Shown here one piece after another: positions 1 through 13,373 of a stretch of DNA of 64,000 nt. The stretch's first letter is position 1; the number at the start of each line of letters is the position of its first letter. The position numbers and the translations under genes were made by a program. This DNA comes from Lobosporangium transversale (lineage: Eukaryota > Mortierellomycota > Mortierellomycetes > Mortierellales > Mortierellaceae): assembly GCF_002105155.1 (NCBI RefSeq), contig NW_019028979.1, positions 806,001 through 870,000 of the forward strand, read 5' to 3'. The notes under the pieces are model-generated. The model was not told the DNA's origin. It did not search any database and saw nothing but the letters and a program-made list of their open reading frames with translations.

Positions 1-144
1 GTTGCTTTTTGAATCATTGGTAAATATACATAGTAGTGCTTTCATATTGTGTATAAAAGAAGAGATTTGTTGTATAGAATAGTTAATTTGATGGTCATCG
101 TTGTATTGTCTCTGTAACAAGTTGTTCCTTTCTTTCTTTCTTTT

Positions 145-177
<33 letters not shown>

Positions 178-178
<1 letters not shown>

Positions 179-547
179 TGATAATAAATGTCAAATAAAA
201 CATCAATCACTTCGATCGGTGGCAAGATCAGCGCTTCGGGTGGGATGTCGATATTATGTGCTTCATGTACATCAAATGAAATCTCTTCATCCCAGAATTG
301 ATTCTGATCTGTTGAAGTAAATAGCATAGATCCTTTTCCGAAATAGACGGATGCATCAAATACTCTCAATTTGTCCATCGTCGCTGCAAGCTCACTCATC
401 TCCTCTCCATCATCTCCATCGCTCTCTCCTTGCGTCTGATCTAAAGTGGATGAATGTGATGGTGTAATCGACGATGTTGGCGACTTTATGGACTGGGACG
501 ACTTGACACATATAGACACAAATCAGGAAATAGAAGAGTAAAATAAA

Positions 548-583
<36 letters not shown>

Positions 584-2589
584 TTCTAGAATAGGTTGGA
601 TTAACTTTGCTTACTTGATGATCTGGTGTGAAGAGTGGAAGGGGATCAGGCTCTTCCTTCAAAAATGGCAGTAATGGTGTTTCTATTCCTGTTGCTCCTG
701 CTTTGCGTAATGATAACGTCGGCGTTGAGGCCGGATCAACGTTCTATAAAAAAAATAAAAAAAAAAAAATCCGAAGCATAGGATAAAGAGGATAACGAGA
801 AAAAGGAAAAGGAAAGGAAAGGAAAGTGGAAAAGAGTAACAAGTCTTTAGTAACCATCAACAGTAGTTGACTGAAGAATACAAGAATCTATAATCCATGC
901 ACCTGTATTGTATTACCATAGCTGGGGTGCCGAAATTACGATCCCATTGAGCATCGAAAAGAGACACTTTATCCAAGGGGGAGTTGACATCCATCCAACC
1001 ATCATCGCTTGCTGGAGGTATATCTATGGGTACGTTGGTGTTAATTCCTGCTCCTTTCATAACACGATTTGATTGCTTTCGCTTATTAGTAGTGGTAGTA
1101 GCTGTAGTTGGAGTAGTTGGAGTAGTAGTTGGAGTCGTAGTAGTAGCGGTGGTAGTAGTAGTGGTATCATGAGTGGTATTAGCAGCAGCAGCATCAGAGG
1201 TGGGTGATGATGATCCTTCTTCATTCTCCTGACCCGTGGGTATGACTTTACTCAATATCGATTCCATATGACTGATTCGTTCAGAATAAGTAGACTCAAT
1301 ATTTTCCAGGCGTGCTTCTAGAATTTCGACTCCAGGGTGCGGTTGCTTCTTACGTTTGGAAGCAGGGGTCTTTCCGAGTAAGAATGTGCATTCCATCAAT
1401 CCTGCATACAGACAAGGTCCACATGTTGGTCGTCCTTGATCACATTTTGTCTATTTGAAAGAGGTATTATATAACAATGTTAATGTTAATGTTAATGTTA
1501 ATGTTTTTTTTTTTTTTTTTTCTAAAAACTAAGCTCTCAAGTTACAGATTCATAATTGACCAAGTCCGCAGCTACAGCCTTCAGTTATATTTTCTCTTTT
1601 CTTAAAAATGTATTTCAACTGCGGATATTGGCGTTGAGCATGAGCATAAATAAAATAAGGACACACAATACTTGTTACATGTACTACCAACACACGCCCC
1701 CCTCTCTCTCTCCTTCTTTCTCTCTCTCCATATACCGCGGGAGGATTTGCCGAAATGTGTAACGATGAAGAAACAAAATATCTCATCCATCCACACCTTT
1801 GGAGCAATTAGACAGAAAAATAAAAATCCATTTTTTCGCATCCTTTTCCGATTAGTCACAGCCTGATCGAAACTCAAAATTAACGGAATCAGTGCGATTT
1901 GTGGCTGTCCCTGTCTGTTTCTTTCGCCTGTTTATTCTTCCGCTCTGACAAGGAAGCATACAAACATGTAAACATGAATGCTTAAACATGATTAAGCCTT
2001 TTTATGAATATGAACAAAAAAAAAAAAAAACTCCCAAGGATCAATTGACCCTTAACTTTTTTCTCTTTTCATTTCGTCAAGTCTATGACATGACATGACA
2101 AAAAAGGTTTACAATGCAAGGCGTAGCTGCGGAGGGATCATCGCCCAACCATCTAAAATGCACAATTTCCCATCCCCTTTCCCACTCTTTCACTTTTTCG
2201 CAGCGCTCTCACTTTTTTAGACTATCAACCACTTTTTGTTGTTGTAAACTGCATGGCATGGCAGCTTTGTTGTTGTTAGCTATCGACTGCATGTAGACCA
2301 AAGTCTAAGCAGGAGGACAGATTGACTGTAATGAATGGACCTGCTTGACCATTAAATATGATATTATATTTTTTTACCCAATGGTTAATTCTTTTGTATC
2401 CCATTATTGTTTTGCACTCTTTTACATAGCCTCCATTGAGGATACTTGAAAGTACCACTGGACATTTCAGAGTTCTTGATTCTCCCTCTTTGTATTTACA
2501 GCAGCGTGTTAGTCTTGACTACTGCAATCCTTTTTGAAAAGAGGGATCATTGCCTTTTTAAATATCATTAACCGCTAGTCTCACACTGG

Positions 2590-2638
<49 letters not shown>

Positions 2639-2952
2639 TTTTCACATCTCTTTGTTTAGGTAGACCCTCCCATCAGCATAGACAGGGCTCTCTTCTCTAT
2701 CATTTATCCATTGTGAACCCAAACACGTAATAAACAAGTGCACACGCGTGCACACACACAATGCTGAAGTGAGTGCGTGTGCCTGTGTGCGTTTTTTTTT
2801 TCTTTGTTCCCTTCATATCTATTGCTCTTCAAATCGATTTTTTTTTTTTTTTTTTTTTTTTTTTGCACGGTTACCTTTCTTCTACGACATTGATCACAAC
2901 CTTGAACAACAGAAGTTCTTTTCTTTTTGGGTTTTATGGTTGCTGTCGACAT
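178..2952 (-). CDS. Zn2Cys6 fungal transcription factor (5' part; 3' end outside window)
   Basis: Exons by splice reading are 2875-2952, 917-1450, 615-743 and 178-501, all joined in phase 0; the gene runs off the left edge. The first intron splits the zinc cluster. Exon 1 ends in GCDQCRRRK and exon 2 opens with TKCDQGRPTCGPC, giving a C-x2-C-x6-C-x6-C-x2-C-x7-C binuclear zinc cluster at about residues 19-48. A short coiled-coil-like helix follows (HPGVEILEARLENIES), then a Thr-rich linker and an acidic, Pro-rich stretch. Exon 4 ends in the segment typical of the start of the fungal transcription-factor middle homology region (VYFGKGSMLF, then FDIYYQ). By family it should be a nuclear DNA-binding regulator; target genes are unknown. 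The start is the only ATG in frame with the zinc cluster. The 1424-nt first intron is unusually long for a fungus. Confidence 0.85.
2593..2640. repeat. (TTA)n microsatellite
   Basis: About 16 uninterrupted TTA/ATT units lie inside the long first intron of the Zn2Cys6 gene. Confidence 0.9.
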
Positions 2953-3234
2953 GTTAGTATGTGATTTTTTTTTTGTGTAGAGTAAAGGGAGGAGAAGAAG
3001 CAGGAAGAGCTGTTTGTCTCTTTTGAGTTGCTATCTAAGATGCTGGTTATTGATTGACTGACTAGGTTAATTATTACTTTGTTGTGTTCAAATGAAAGTG
3101 TGTCAAATGAAAGTGTGAAGAAAAAAAAAGATGAAAGAAGGGGTTTCTTTTGAGAAGAGTGAAGTTCTATTCTGTTTTTCCTTTGACTGTGTATATGCTG
3201 TTTTCTATAATCTTTTTTCTTTTAACATAATTAA

Positions 3235-3266
<32 letters not shown>

Positions 3267-5045
3267 GAAAGGGCGAAGCGTTGTTTGTGTGTTTTTTATT
3301 GTACAGGTGTTAAACTGATGTGATATTGTGGGGTGAATGATATTTTGTGTTTAATATTATGATGAATATTGAAGATTGTATCAAACGAATAGGTTGTTTA
3401 ATGAAAAAATAAAAAGAGGGGGCGGGCGAAAGGGTTTTGTTCAAACCGGGGTAGAGTGCAAATGAATAGTTCAAAAAAAAAAGTGCCGGGATAAAAGAGG
3501 AGAAATGAGAATTGAGGAATGAGTGAATGATACAATCTGATGAAGGAAAAGGTTGAAATGAATGAGAGAATAGATGAAAGAGATGCGCAGCTTATTATTA
3601 TTATTATTTTTTCTTTTTTTCTTTGAAATAAAGTATGCATGGGCAATTAAAACGAGAGAGAGAAAAGGGGATGAACTGTTGTGTAGACAGAGAAGGGGAA
3701 AGAGTCGTTCACAACAAAGGTAAAAAGGAAAAAGGGAAGTGATGGGAAAGCCAAGCCATACACATGGATAAACATTGGATACAAATTGTATTCAGGTTAC
3801 ATGTTTACGACATTCTCGATCTCTCTCGCTCTCTCTTTCTTTCGTTCCTTCTTTTTCTCTTTTCATTTTGAATTTCTTGTCTTGGCAAAGACACTCGTAT
3901 TACCAAACATTATGTCGCATGGAATATGGTCGCCACAAATCAAACAAATCCAACAAGTTCTAACAATACCTTGACTTGTCGTCTTGTATATCAACCTCCA
4001 TTCCTTCACTTGTCTCAATCAATCAATTAATCCATCAATCAAAGATAAATAGAAAGATCTCTTCATTTTCCTCAAAGAGCTAGATCTATTACACCTCATG
4101 GCCAATAATCAACATGAATAAGAGTAAGTGCATTGTCCCTCCATCAAATTACCCCCCTTCCTCTCTCCTTCCACCCCTTTTCTCCTTTTTCTCGAAAGGA
4201 TCAAGAGGAGCGAGAAGGGTGAGAAAGACTGAGAAGAGTGAGAGAATGAGATTTGATAAAATTGAGATGAAACCAAGGATCGCTTTTGATTGGATGGTGC
4301 CTGGTATTTATCTTTGATGTGAGCCAATCACGCGGCTGTACCCGCTGCGCCACATCCTGACTCTTACATGTTCAAACCTTTGTCACTTACTTGCACACTG
4401 TTTTCCCTTTCATTTTTCTCCTTTCATCTCATATTTCTATATCGTAAAGAGAAGAGAAGAAAAACGAAAGAAGAGTAAATATGAGAAGCACGGAGGGAAA
4501 AGAGCGAACGAATGAAGAGAACGAAAGTGTTTTTTGTGGTTAACAATTGATTGTTGTTGTTGTCAAGATCCTTTGTCAACAAGATATAAACATTTACATT
4601 TCACATTTCTCCGAACAAGCTTGTGCGTGTCGTTGAACAAGTAACAACTGAAAATAAAATAAAAACCACAAAGCAGGAGGTTTGCTCGAAACTCTCAAGT
4701 ATTTGCGGACAATGATGAGCACACAGCATTTAAAAAAACAAGAGGTCTTTGAAGGGAGAGAATAGGCCTCTGCAGCATCTCGCATCATCCAACAACCATT
4801 TTTTTTTACATGTCTATTTTATCTGTCATCTTTTTGCCCATGAACAACCAACCAACATTGCAGAAATGCAAGAGCAAAACGATAGTCCGTGTGCTTTCAA
4901 AAAAATGTTTTTGCTCACAAAGTCTCGAAAAAGAAAAGTCATTCATTCCATGAATCCATCTCTCTTTGATCCGAGTGAAGGATGAATTCTTTTGAATTTC
5001 AACATCATCCCCACACTCGCCCATTCACTCTCCCCCACTCTTTCG

Positions 5046-5078
<33 letters not shown>

Positions 5079-5674
5079 ATCTTTTTTCTTTTACTGTCCA
5101 TGGTTTTTTCATTCTACAATCTCATTTGTATACATCGTTCATTTGTGTGTTGTGGTGTGCAACGGCCATTACTCTTCCTTGTTGACATTTAGACTCTCTC
5201 ACTCATTCTCGCTTGTTAAACCCCTTACTCATTCACAAAATATCCCTTTGTATATTGACACAGTTAGTTTCTCCTCCCCTCATCCTTCTATCGTTTCCTC
5301 ACATCCCTACTATAATCGAAAGTCTTCCACTTGCTCTTCTCGACTTTTTTTTTTTTTTTTTTTTTTTTTTAAGTCTCCGCTCCTGCAGTTCACACATTAA
5401 TCTTTATAATTTTTATTTTCCTATATTCCTATCTCCATCAGCATATTTACATATAACAAGTGTTGTAATGGTGGTTCTTTTTAATTATTAATTCTATTTT
5501 TTTCTATTTTCAACGGTCTATACTCTAATTGTAATTGCCTGTTTATCTTATCTTCCCACACTTTAAATCATTCTTTTCCTCCTTTTTTCATTTTTTTTTC
5601 TTTTCTTCTTTTTAACATCTCCAGCTCAACTTTTGCCCATCATTTCGAAACCACCGACCTTTGTGTTTGGAGCG
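2953..5674. other. divergent intergenic region between regulator and permease
   Basis: This 2.7-kb stretch separates two divergently transcribed genes. It contains AAAG-type microsatellites (about 3236-3268), long T tracts at 5048-5075 and 5345-5370, and CT-rich runs. Short open frames here are low-complexity and have no recognisable domain. It probably holds both promoters and 5' leaders. The CT/T-rich stretch ending in a CAG near 5622 could be the end of a leader intron of the permease gene. Confidence 0.6.
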
Positions 5675-5991
5675 ATGGACGATGATGAAGGCTATTACTA
5701 TACAGGCCAGACTCCGTTCAGAAAACCCAACGAGTCCAAATTACGATATCACGCTCGAAGGTTGGTCTCGATTCAAACTCTCGCCCGTCTTGAATACACA
5801 GTGGAGGAAGCAGAGACCAAATTCAATCGTTCACTCGGACCTGTGGAGTTGACCTTTGTAGGATTGGGTAAGCATAAAAATAAAATAAAACAACAACAGC
5901 ACAGCATTACATTACATTACACAGCGTTATAATCCAACATCCAATCCACAAACTAGCATGTTTGTTATCATCCATGGATACATCTGGCACC

Positions 5992-6025
<34 letters not shown>

Positions 6026-8381
6026 GGAAATAGGTCATGTGTAGTTTGACTGTAATGTGTTTTTATGATTGTAAAAAAAAAATAGGTGGAAGGTTTTTTT
6101 GCTCACACTTCTCACGAAAACAATTTCAAAAAGCCCCCAATTCGACGTTCAACTCTTTATTCGAACATGTGGGTAAAATGTTGCAGAATGAAATGCATTA
6201 GGAATGTATTCTGGCTGGTTTGCTGCAGGATTATTCTTACCGCATAGTCCATCATCTATCCTCATCCCCCATTCCTTCTTTCTTTTAAAATGACTCTTTT
6301 TTTTATATTTTTTATTGTGCTTCTTTTATACTTCCAAGACTGTTCAACCATCAGCCCCTTCCCTTGTCCCTTGTCCCTTGTCCCTTGTCCCTTGTCCTCA
6401 TTCCCTTTCCTTTACTTTCTTTTTTTTTATTTTTTTTTTTTTTTATTTTTTTTATTTTTTTTTATTTTTTTTTATTTTTTTTTATTTTTTTTTATTTTTT
6501 TTTATTTTTCTATTGGTATGCGAGGTTGTGTTTGTTCGCTCTGTGCTTTCTTGACTTTCCATGGGAGCAAAACTGCAATTGGATTTGGAGTAGAATGTAC
6601 TCAAATGTCCCAAAACCTGGGTTTTGTCACACCTTCAGGACACATTGACCATATTTTTTTTTTTGTGTTTGCTGCAGGAAAAAAAAAAAAAAAAAAAAAA
6701 AGATGGAGATGCACAAACGACGCCGATCCAAACAAACAAAAAAAGACAAAACCAAAATCTATAACTAATCACTTTTGGCTTTTTTTTTTCTCAATTGCTT
6801 CTAGGTGCTGTTGTTGGTACTGGCGTCTTTGTCATTCTTGGTAAGAATCTCTTTTTTTTTTCACCTTTGTCGGCTTACTCAAACTGGATTAGATTTTAAC
6901 AAACAAATAAACAAATCAATCATTTATATATGTATATTATAATATAATAACTGTGTACTTTTGTACGTTTGTTCTCAAATACAAAAAAACAAAAAAACAA
7001 AAAAATAGGTAATGCTGCCGCTACTCAGGCAGGCCCCTCAGTCACAATCTCATTTCTTCTCGGCGGTATCGTCTCTGGGATCGCAGCTCTATCCTATGCA
7101 GAGATGGCCTCCATGATCCCAATCGCTGGATCAGCTTACACATATGCCTATGCAACCGTCGGAGAATTACCCGCATGGATCATTGGATGGAATCTCATTC
7201 TGGAATACATGATTGGTGCTGCAACAGTCTCCATTGGCTTTTCATCTTACTTTGTAGCATTGGTCGAGGATGCCTTTCATGGAACACTCTCACCCAAATG
7301 GACAAAGGCTCCCATTGTTTGGGTCAATGATGATTTCGAAATGTCGGGTTCCTATTTTAATGTGCCTGCCTTTGTGATCTCAGCCCTGGTAACAGTGACG
7401 ATCTATTCAGGAATCCATTTGACAGCCAAGATCAACAATGTATTGGTGGCATTCAAGATCATAGTCTTGATCATCATGATCATTGCCATGATCCCCTCCA
7501 TCAAAAGAGAAAACTATCACCCATACATTCCACCCAACACGGGGACCTATGGGGAATTTGGTGTCTCTGGATTATTACAGGGTGCATCCTCAGTCTTCTT
7601 TGCTTACATTGGATTCGACAGTGTCTCCACCACAGCCCAGGAAGCAAAAGAGCCCCAGGTGAATTTACCAGTCGGAATTATGATGACCCTGGTGATCAGT
7701 GCGACGATTTATATTGCTCTCAGTGCTGTGACCGTGGGCGTGGTGAATTACGAGCAATTGACAGGCGGATCACCTCTAGTGTTCACGGTCCGGTCAACGA
7801 ATATGACCTGGCTTGTAGTCCTGACAGAATTAGGAGCTCTTGCTGCGACGACTTCGGTTATTTTGGTCTTATTGATTGCTCAACCACGTGTCTTTTACGC
7901 CATGGCTAATGATGGTTTGATCCCCCGTGCCTTTGCAAAAGTTCATCCAAAATATAAGGTAAAAAAAAAAAAAAAAAAAAAAGAATCGAATGAGCGTTAT
8001 TCAATATCTTACATATTCGTATATTGTAAAAAAGTTTATTTGATGGCGTTTTCTTAACTCTTTTTCTTTTTTTTTTTTTTTTTTTTTTTAGACTCCATAC
8101 GTTGCTACATTGGTCTCAGGAATCATTTGTGCAATTTGTGGTGCGTTACTTCCTATTGAGGTGATGAGCGACATGTCTTCTGTTGGCACCATCTTTGCAT
8201 TCTTTGTTGTCAACATTGGTGTCATCATCCTCCGCTATACTCGGAAAACTGTCCCTCGTCGATTTAAAGTACCAGGAGGTAAACGCTTTACAAAAAAAAG
8301 AAATGCATCGGCTTTTTTTTTTTTTTTTTTTTTTTTTTTATACGACCCATTCCCCTCTTCCTAATCTTTGTGCTACCCATC

Positions 8382-8420
<39 letters not shown>

Positions 8421-9094
8421 TAGGTCCATTTCTTTTACCTGGAATTGGTGCGATAAGTTCATTAGTATTGATTCAAGGTGCGAAACGGGAGGCGATTATC
8501 CGGTTATTGGTCTGGATGGCTGCTGGTGTCTTTGTCTATTTGATCTATGGTCGATCCCATTCGGAAGTCAACAACCCAAGGATCATTGCAGATGAACCCA
8601 TGCGAGTCTTGCATGAGAATTTCTCGGTCGATGCTGTGAACCCTTATGGACAATATGGAGAGGATTATCAAGGATATTCAGATGAACATTTACGGAGACA
8701 GTATGAACGTCAGTTGGCAAGGAGACGGATGAATGGGATGAATGGGATGATGGGTGATATAGCCGCTATAGGTGGTGTAGGCAATCACATAGAGATGGAT
8801 ACCTGTCCTGTCGCCGAGGCTGAAACTGCAGGTGAAGTTGAGAACGGTGTTTATGGAAATAATGGGATGAGAAGAAGACCACAACAGCAAGAATATGAAC
8901 CAGGGCGGTCACAAGAAGAAGAAGAGACAAGAGATAATTTTGATGGCTTTAGTGGCGTAGGAAACGATCTAGCGCAAGAAACAGGAGCAGGAGTAGCAGT
9001 AACCTCAGCATTATCAACAGCGCCTCCATCATCGACACCATCACCAGCCCCACCTGCGCCAACGATAAAAGAGGAAGATGGACGTGAATCATGA
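5675..9094 (+). CDS. cationic amino-acid transporter (CAT/APC family)
   Basis: Five exons (5675-5867, 6805-6840, 7009-7958, 8092-8278, 8424-9094) give a 678-residue protein. The APC-family first helix is built over three exons: the GLG of exon 1, a 36-nt exon coding GAVVGTGVFVIL, and GNAAATQAGPS. Further helices carry the family-typical segments SYAEMASMIPIAGSAYTYAY, FFAYIGFDSVSTTAQEAKEP and QPRVFYAMANDGLIP. The last exon holds the C-terminal permease domain (GPFLLPGIGAISSLVLIQGA), then a cytosolic tail rich in Gln, Glu and Pro of about 190 residues. It should be a 12- to 14-helix proton-coupled amino-acid importer in the plasma or vacuolar membrane; cationic specificity is inferred from the CAT-like architecture. 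The start is the first in-frame ATG after a likely leader intron. Introns contain long A/T tracts and a TTGTCCC heptamer repeat. Confidence 0.88.
6358..6401 (+). repeat. TTGTCCC heptamer tandem repeat
   Basis: Five or so head-to-tail copies of CCCTTGT lie in permease intron 1, directly followed by a (ATTTTTTTTT)n array at about 6421-6510. Confidence 0.85.
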
Positions 9095-9519
9095 TATTTA
9101 AAGCAGCTACACATGAGATAATACCCAACGATGACTGTTCATCGTCAATCATAACCCTCTCCCATGTTCCTCCTTTTCCTTATTACTTTATACATAATCT
9201 TAATAATAATTAACATAATGAGAAAAAGAAAAAGAAAAAGAAAAAGCCTTTTTTAATTTCGTCTATACTATTTGTCATTTTTTTATTTATTTATAAATGG
9301 AATTGTGCCAAAGATCTGGTAATATAGGAAAGGGATGAAGAGAGGATGGAGAGAGGATGGAGAGAAGAAGTGTTGAAGAGAGAGAGAAAGCAAAATAGAA
9401 AATAACGGGTAGTAGCAGCAATGATAATAGCAATGAAAATAATAATAATAAAAAATAAAAAATAAAAAATAAAAAATAAAAAAAAAAAGATAAAGTAAAG
9501 AAAAAACAATTTTTTGAAA
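9095..9519. other. convergent intergenic region
   Basis: Shared 3' region of the permease and carrier genes. It holds AAAAAG and AAAAAAT microsatellites (about 9220-9245 and 9438-9490). No gene is seen. Confidence 0.6.
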
Positions 9520-9856
9520 TTAAATGCGCTTTTGAGCACGAACACCAAGGATAGTCAACAACTTGGCCACATATTCGACCAAACTAGCCTGAGCCATGAA
9601 CAAGAACGAGGCTGTCAAGATGGATTGAACAATCTTGCTAGAAATTCCCTTGTAAAGGCCAGCAATGCCCTCGTATTTGACGATCTTGCGGAAACCATCC
9701 AAGATGGAGGTATAGCGCTCGTTCACATTGTCCGACTGCTTCAATTGCATACGAGACTTGACCACACTATTATTGACCATAGCAATATGAAAATAAGAGC
9801 CAAAATGTTGAGCGGATCAAAATGTAATTCTTTTTTGTGGAAGTAAAAAGTTTTTG

Positions 9857-9904
<48 letters not shown>

Positions 9905-11389
9905 CTTACATGTATGGATAGGTAATGCTGGTGGCGGCCAATTTGCTGACGGCGCCGAGAAGAAAGAAATCAAAGCTGGTGAGAGCCCGAGTCTTTGCAA
10001 TCTTGGCCTTGATCTTTTCAAAAACAGTGTACTGAATGATGGGGTTGGCCACCAAGACCAATGCTGGCATGACGCCTTGCCAGAATGACTTGAAGCCGTT
10101 TTCCTTGATCATCTCAGCTGCAGTCTCAAAGGTGCTCAAAGGACGACTATTAGGTGAACTGGTGTTTCGAGTATTAATGCGGGTCTAAAAAAAAAAAAAA
10201 AAAAAGAAAAAAAAACTGTTATTAAAAAAATAAAAGAATTAAAAGAGAAGTAAAAACACGAGTCTATGATAGAAGTAGTTCTTACATTGATAACCCAAAT
10301 AGGATTGGTGATCAAGACAGTGGCAGCACCTATTCAAAGACCATAAAAACAAGAAAATAAGCCCATTACTCTTTGATTCCATAATGCCCTCATCAACTAT
10401 TTTAAAAATAAAAGATATGAAAACATTATCTTATCGTCCTTCTTACCTGCAACAGCACCAGCAGACATAGATTCGATGGTGCTCATCTGAGCTTTGTTGA
10501 TCACACTCTTGGTGAACTCATAAAAATAGTAATAGCAGTAGTTGGTAAGCGAGATACCGAACAAGGCACTATCCAGGCCACTAGTTTAGGTTTTTTATTT
10601 TTATTTTTTTATAAAGGACGTCATCAGTTTTATCCCGCATTTCCCATGTCATACAAAATGAACAAGATCAATTCTTTCTTGGCGAAAACGTTTCTGATTC
10701 GTGTATATTCCAATTAGGTTGAATACGCCCAAGGGACTGTGGTGTACTTACGAGTAAAGACCGGCGATACCTTCCTTGGCAATAACCTTCCTGACAACAT
10801 CCAAACCGTTCTAAGAAAAAGAAAAAGAAGAAAAAAAAAATCCAAACACCCTGGTCAGAAAATACTCCAAATTCTCAGTTTTCTTGTTTTTCTCCCTTTC
10901 TACATTTTTCCTGAATCCGATCCATGAACGGGAAATCCTTTTTTTTTTTTTATTTTTTTTTTTAGCCTTGCTGTCACTTTATGAGAACCGCCATGGTCCA
11001 TAAGGATTAGTTGATGTTTATGAGGTAAGGTGTTGAATTGATAAGATATTTACCTTGTAAGCCTCCTTGTTGGTCTTATCTTTCTGAACTTGAAGTCTAT
11101 TGCTGATGGTGACCAATGGATAGGTCAAAGTCATGGAGACGATTCCTCCTCCGGCACCTGCGATGTCAAGATTTTTTTGATCAGGTTAGTATTTCAAAGA
11201 TCATAGAGATCATATGCGGTAAAAAAAAAAAAAAGATCAATGACGTTGAATAGGATACGCGTTAGCCGATGTTTGTCATTCTGTATGCCAAGCTATTCAT
11301 AGTGGAGAAAAACTATTATCTTATCCCGAAAGAGAAAAAACAAAGAGAAAGACATTACCGGCAATAGCGTGAACTGTGCTGTCAGACAT
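9520..11389 (-). CDS. mitochondrial-carrier-family protein, peroxisomal adenine-nucleotide/CoA carrier type
   Basis: Seven exons (11359-11389, 11054-11157, 10752-10810, 10447-10580, 10286-10329, 9910-10184, 9520-9766) give 297 residues, the normal size for this family. All three repeats show the PxD/ExxK/R-type signature in variant form: YPLVTISNR in repeat 1, NPIWVINTR in repeat 2 and YPYIVVKSR in repeat 3. The order of variants and the end (YKGISSKIVQSILTASFLF) match the peroxisomal branch (yeast Ant1, Candida PMP47, human SLC25A17). These exchange ATP, AMP or CoA across the peroxisomal membrane to feed fatty-acid activation. The exact substrate is inference. The start lies in a tiny 31-nt first exon (MSDSTVHAIAG), as is common for this branch. 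Intron sequences hold long A/T runs. Confidence 0.88.
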
Positions 11390-12376
11390 GTTGAAATGTA
11401 GAAAAGTAAATGAGTTAAAATGAGAATGTTATTTCCTGAAAGATGAAGGGGGAGAAAGAAAGGGGTGTTAAGAGTATAGAGAAAATCCTGGAGTGGAGAG
11501 TGGGGAGAGAGAAGAGAAAGAAAAAGAGCTTCTTGAGTTTCAATAACAAAGCACTTTGATCAATCCTCCACAATTTTTTTGCCTGCCTCCGTGGGATTGT
11601 GGGATTGTCGTTGTGGGACTGTGAGACTGTCCTCTCTTCCCCTGTTCCCCTCGTATCACATGCAAATTATATTAAGCTGTGGCTCCCAAACTTCCCTCCA
11701 TTGCAGTAGCTTGATGGCCTCGGTGACACACCGCACTGGACAACTATGATTCATCCACCCGGTTTGTTTACTTTATGTATTTATCCTTTGTCTTTATTTG
11801 GAAGCAATCTCTTTTCCGAGGTACTTGGGATCTTTTTTTCCTAGGACCCTGCTATCGTCATTTTTTTTTTTTTTTTTTTTTTTTTTAACTGAAGATCACA
11901 CACGTGGATTTTGAGGAACAGGGAAATACCACCTTTGGACATTAAAAGAGCTGTTGTCTGTGCTTCTGGTCAAAAAACATTCCTCAGGAATTTAAATTGC
12001 ATTGTAATTGTCATCTGTGAGAAAATTGACGCAGATAATGTCAATTGATCAACCTTCTGTTGTTCATTATTGTATCGACCATGTCCAAACACATGCAAAT
12101 AGATGGTGGAGCAACCAATATGGGGTGCTTTGTGGAGGAGACTTCACTCTATTATTACAAGGGTCGCTTTTACCTTTTGTCTTGGTTCTTTCCCTGTCTC
12201 TGTCGCCAGTTGATATTAACAAGCAGGAACGAAAATGAATGACTATCTTTGTTGTGGCTTCGTCCGAATCGCGCTAGAGAATCGCGTAAATATGGTAATC
12301 ACAAAACTGCTCATAGTTACTTTTTTTTATTCAGTCATTCATTCACATTCATTTCCTCTTGAAACGAAAAATTACC
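11390..12376. other. divergent intergenic region
   Basis: Promoter region shared by the carrier (minus) and the small membrane-protein gene (plus). It contains a T24 tract near 11862-11886 and a purine-rich stretch at 11440-11530 just upstream of the carrier start. Open frames of 60-80 codons here are not protein-like. Confidence 0.55.
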
Positions 12377-12839
12377 ATGTCATTAATGAATCGTTACATT
12401 CCACTGGCAATTGCTGTTGGTGTCGGTGTCTTTTCTGGCTACTATATCTGGGAGCCCTCGCTGAAGAAGTATCAGAAGTAAGGTTTATTGCGAACAACTC
12501 CTTTCTTTTTCTCCTCTTGTATAATGTTTCTGTCTTACCAACCAACCATGCCTTCTTTCTTTTCCCCCCTCTTTCCTCTCTTTGGCCTTCGCCAGAGAAA
12601 GCAAAGGCACTTGGAACTATGATGTTGTAAAGCAGACGAGAGCGGAGGAAATGAATCAGCATGCAGATCAGCTTGCCGGGACTTCAGGAGCGTCAAAACC
12701 TGCAGATGCACCATCATCATCATCTTCATCATCGTCGCCGGAGAGTCCTATCGTTGCTGCCACCGCTGCTGCTGCCGCGCCTGCAACAGGACCCACTGTG
12801 TCAGTCAAGGAGATCAAAGACGCTGTTTCTTCCAAATAA
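12377..12839 (+). CDS. small single-pass membrane protein of unknown function
   Basis: Two exons (12377-12477 and 12596-12839) code 114 residues. The first exon reads into a TAA unless the GTAAGG donor is used; splicing restores a continuous frame. Residues about 7-24 (IPLAIAVGVGVFSGYYIW) form one hydrophobic helix preceded by a single Arg. It is followed by WEPSLKKYQKESKGTWN and then a Ser/Ala/Pro-rich tail ending in a short charged helix (VKEIKDAVSSK). The short, lightly basic start and single helix suit a mitochondrial or ER membrane protein, but I do not recognise the family with confidence. Confidence 0.7.
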
Positions 12840-13373
12840 GCAAAAAAAAAAAATGTCGAGCTTGATCTCACTTATTCAGCTTTCTTTTTTTTTTATAAAA
12901 CAAAAAGTTACTCGATAGAAGAGAATCAAGAAAGCGAATGGAAAAATGTAAATATGAAAAGGACGAATAATAAAATAAGGAGCAGCGACCGTAAAAGATT
13001 TTATGAACAACACTCCATGACAAAGTTGTTAAAAAATTTTGGGCCTCTTTTCTAACTAACGGTTCTGGTTAAGGGGATTTGCATCCAGCAATTTTCTAAA
13101 ATGAATGTGCCTTTCATCAACTGACTCTCCTTTGTCATTTACCTCATCAAATCTCCTCTTGAACAAACTACATTTCTCACGCGAATAGCTTCCTATTTTT
13201 CACTTTGCTGCTTCATTCATTTAAGCACAAATACAATACTCAAACACATCCCACACACTGTTCGATAATCTATATCAACGCAACGCATCCTCACAAGCTC
13301 ATTTCGTTATCATTTTAAAAAAGCAAATCCTCCGACCGCATTTCACGCATTTCTTCCTCCTCACGAACACGAC
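12840..13373. other. intergenic region upstream of NOT3
   Basis: AT-rich spacer between two genes on the same strand, with the 3' end of the small membrane-protein gene and the NOT3 promoter. No gene is seen. Confidence 0.5.

Noticed and set aside
984-1172. Val-rich open frame on the plus strand
   Set aside because: It is the antisense of the Thr-rich repeat of the Zn2Cys6 gene.
1476-1504. GTTAAT repeats as a telomere-like array
   Set aside because: Only about five units, inside an intron, and not the fungal TTAGGG type.
4262-4365. tRNA-like A-box (TGGCGCAGCGG on the minus strand, near 4340)
   Set aside because: No B-box, no T-arm pairing and no acceptor stem; the cloverleaf cannot be drawn.
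6290-6844. 184-codon open frame rich in Phe
   Set aside because: Made of T homopolymers and the TTGTCCC repeat inside permease intron 1; it only overlaps the real exon at 6805-6840.
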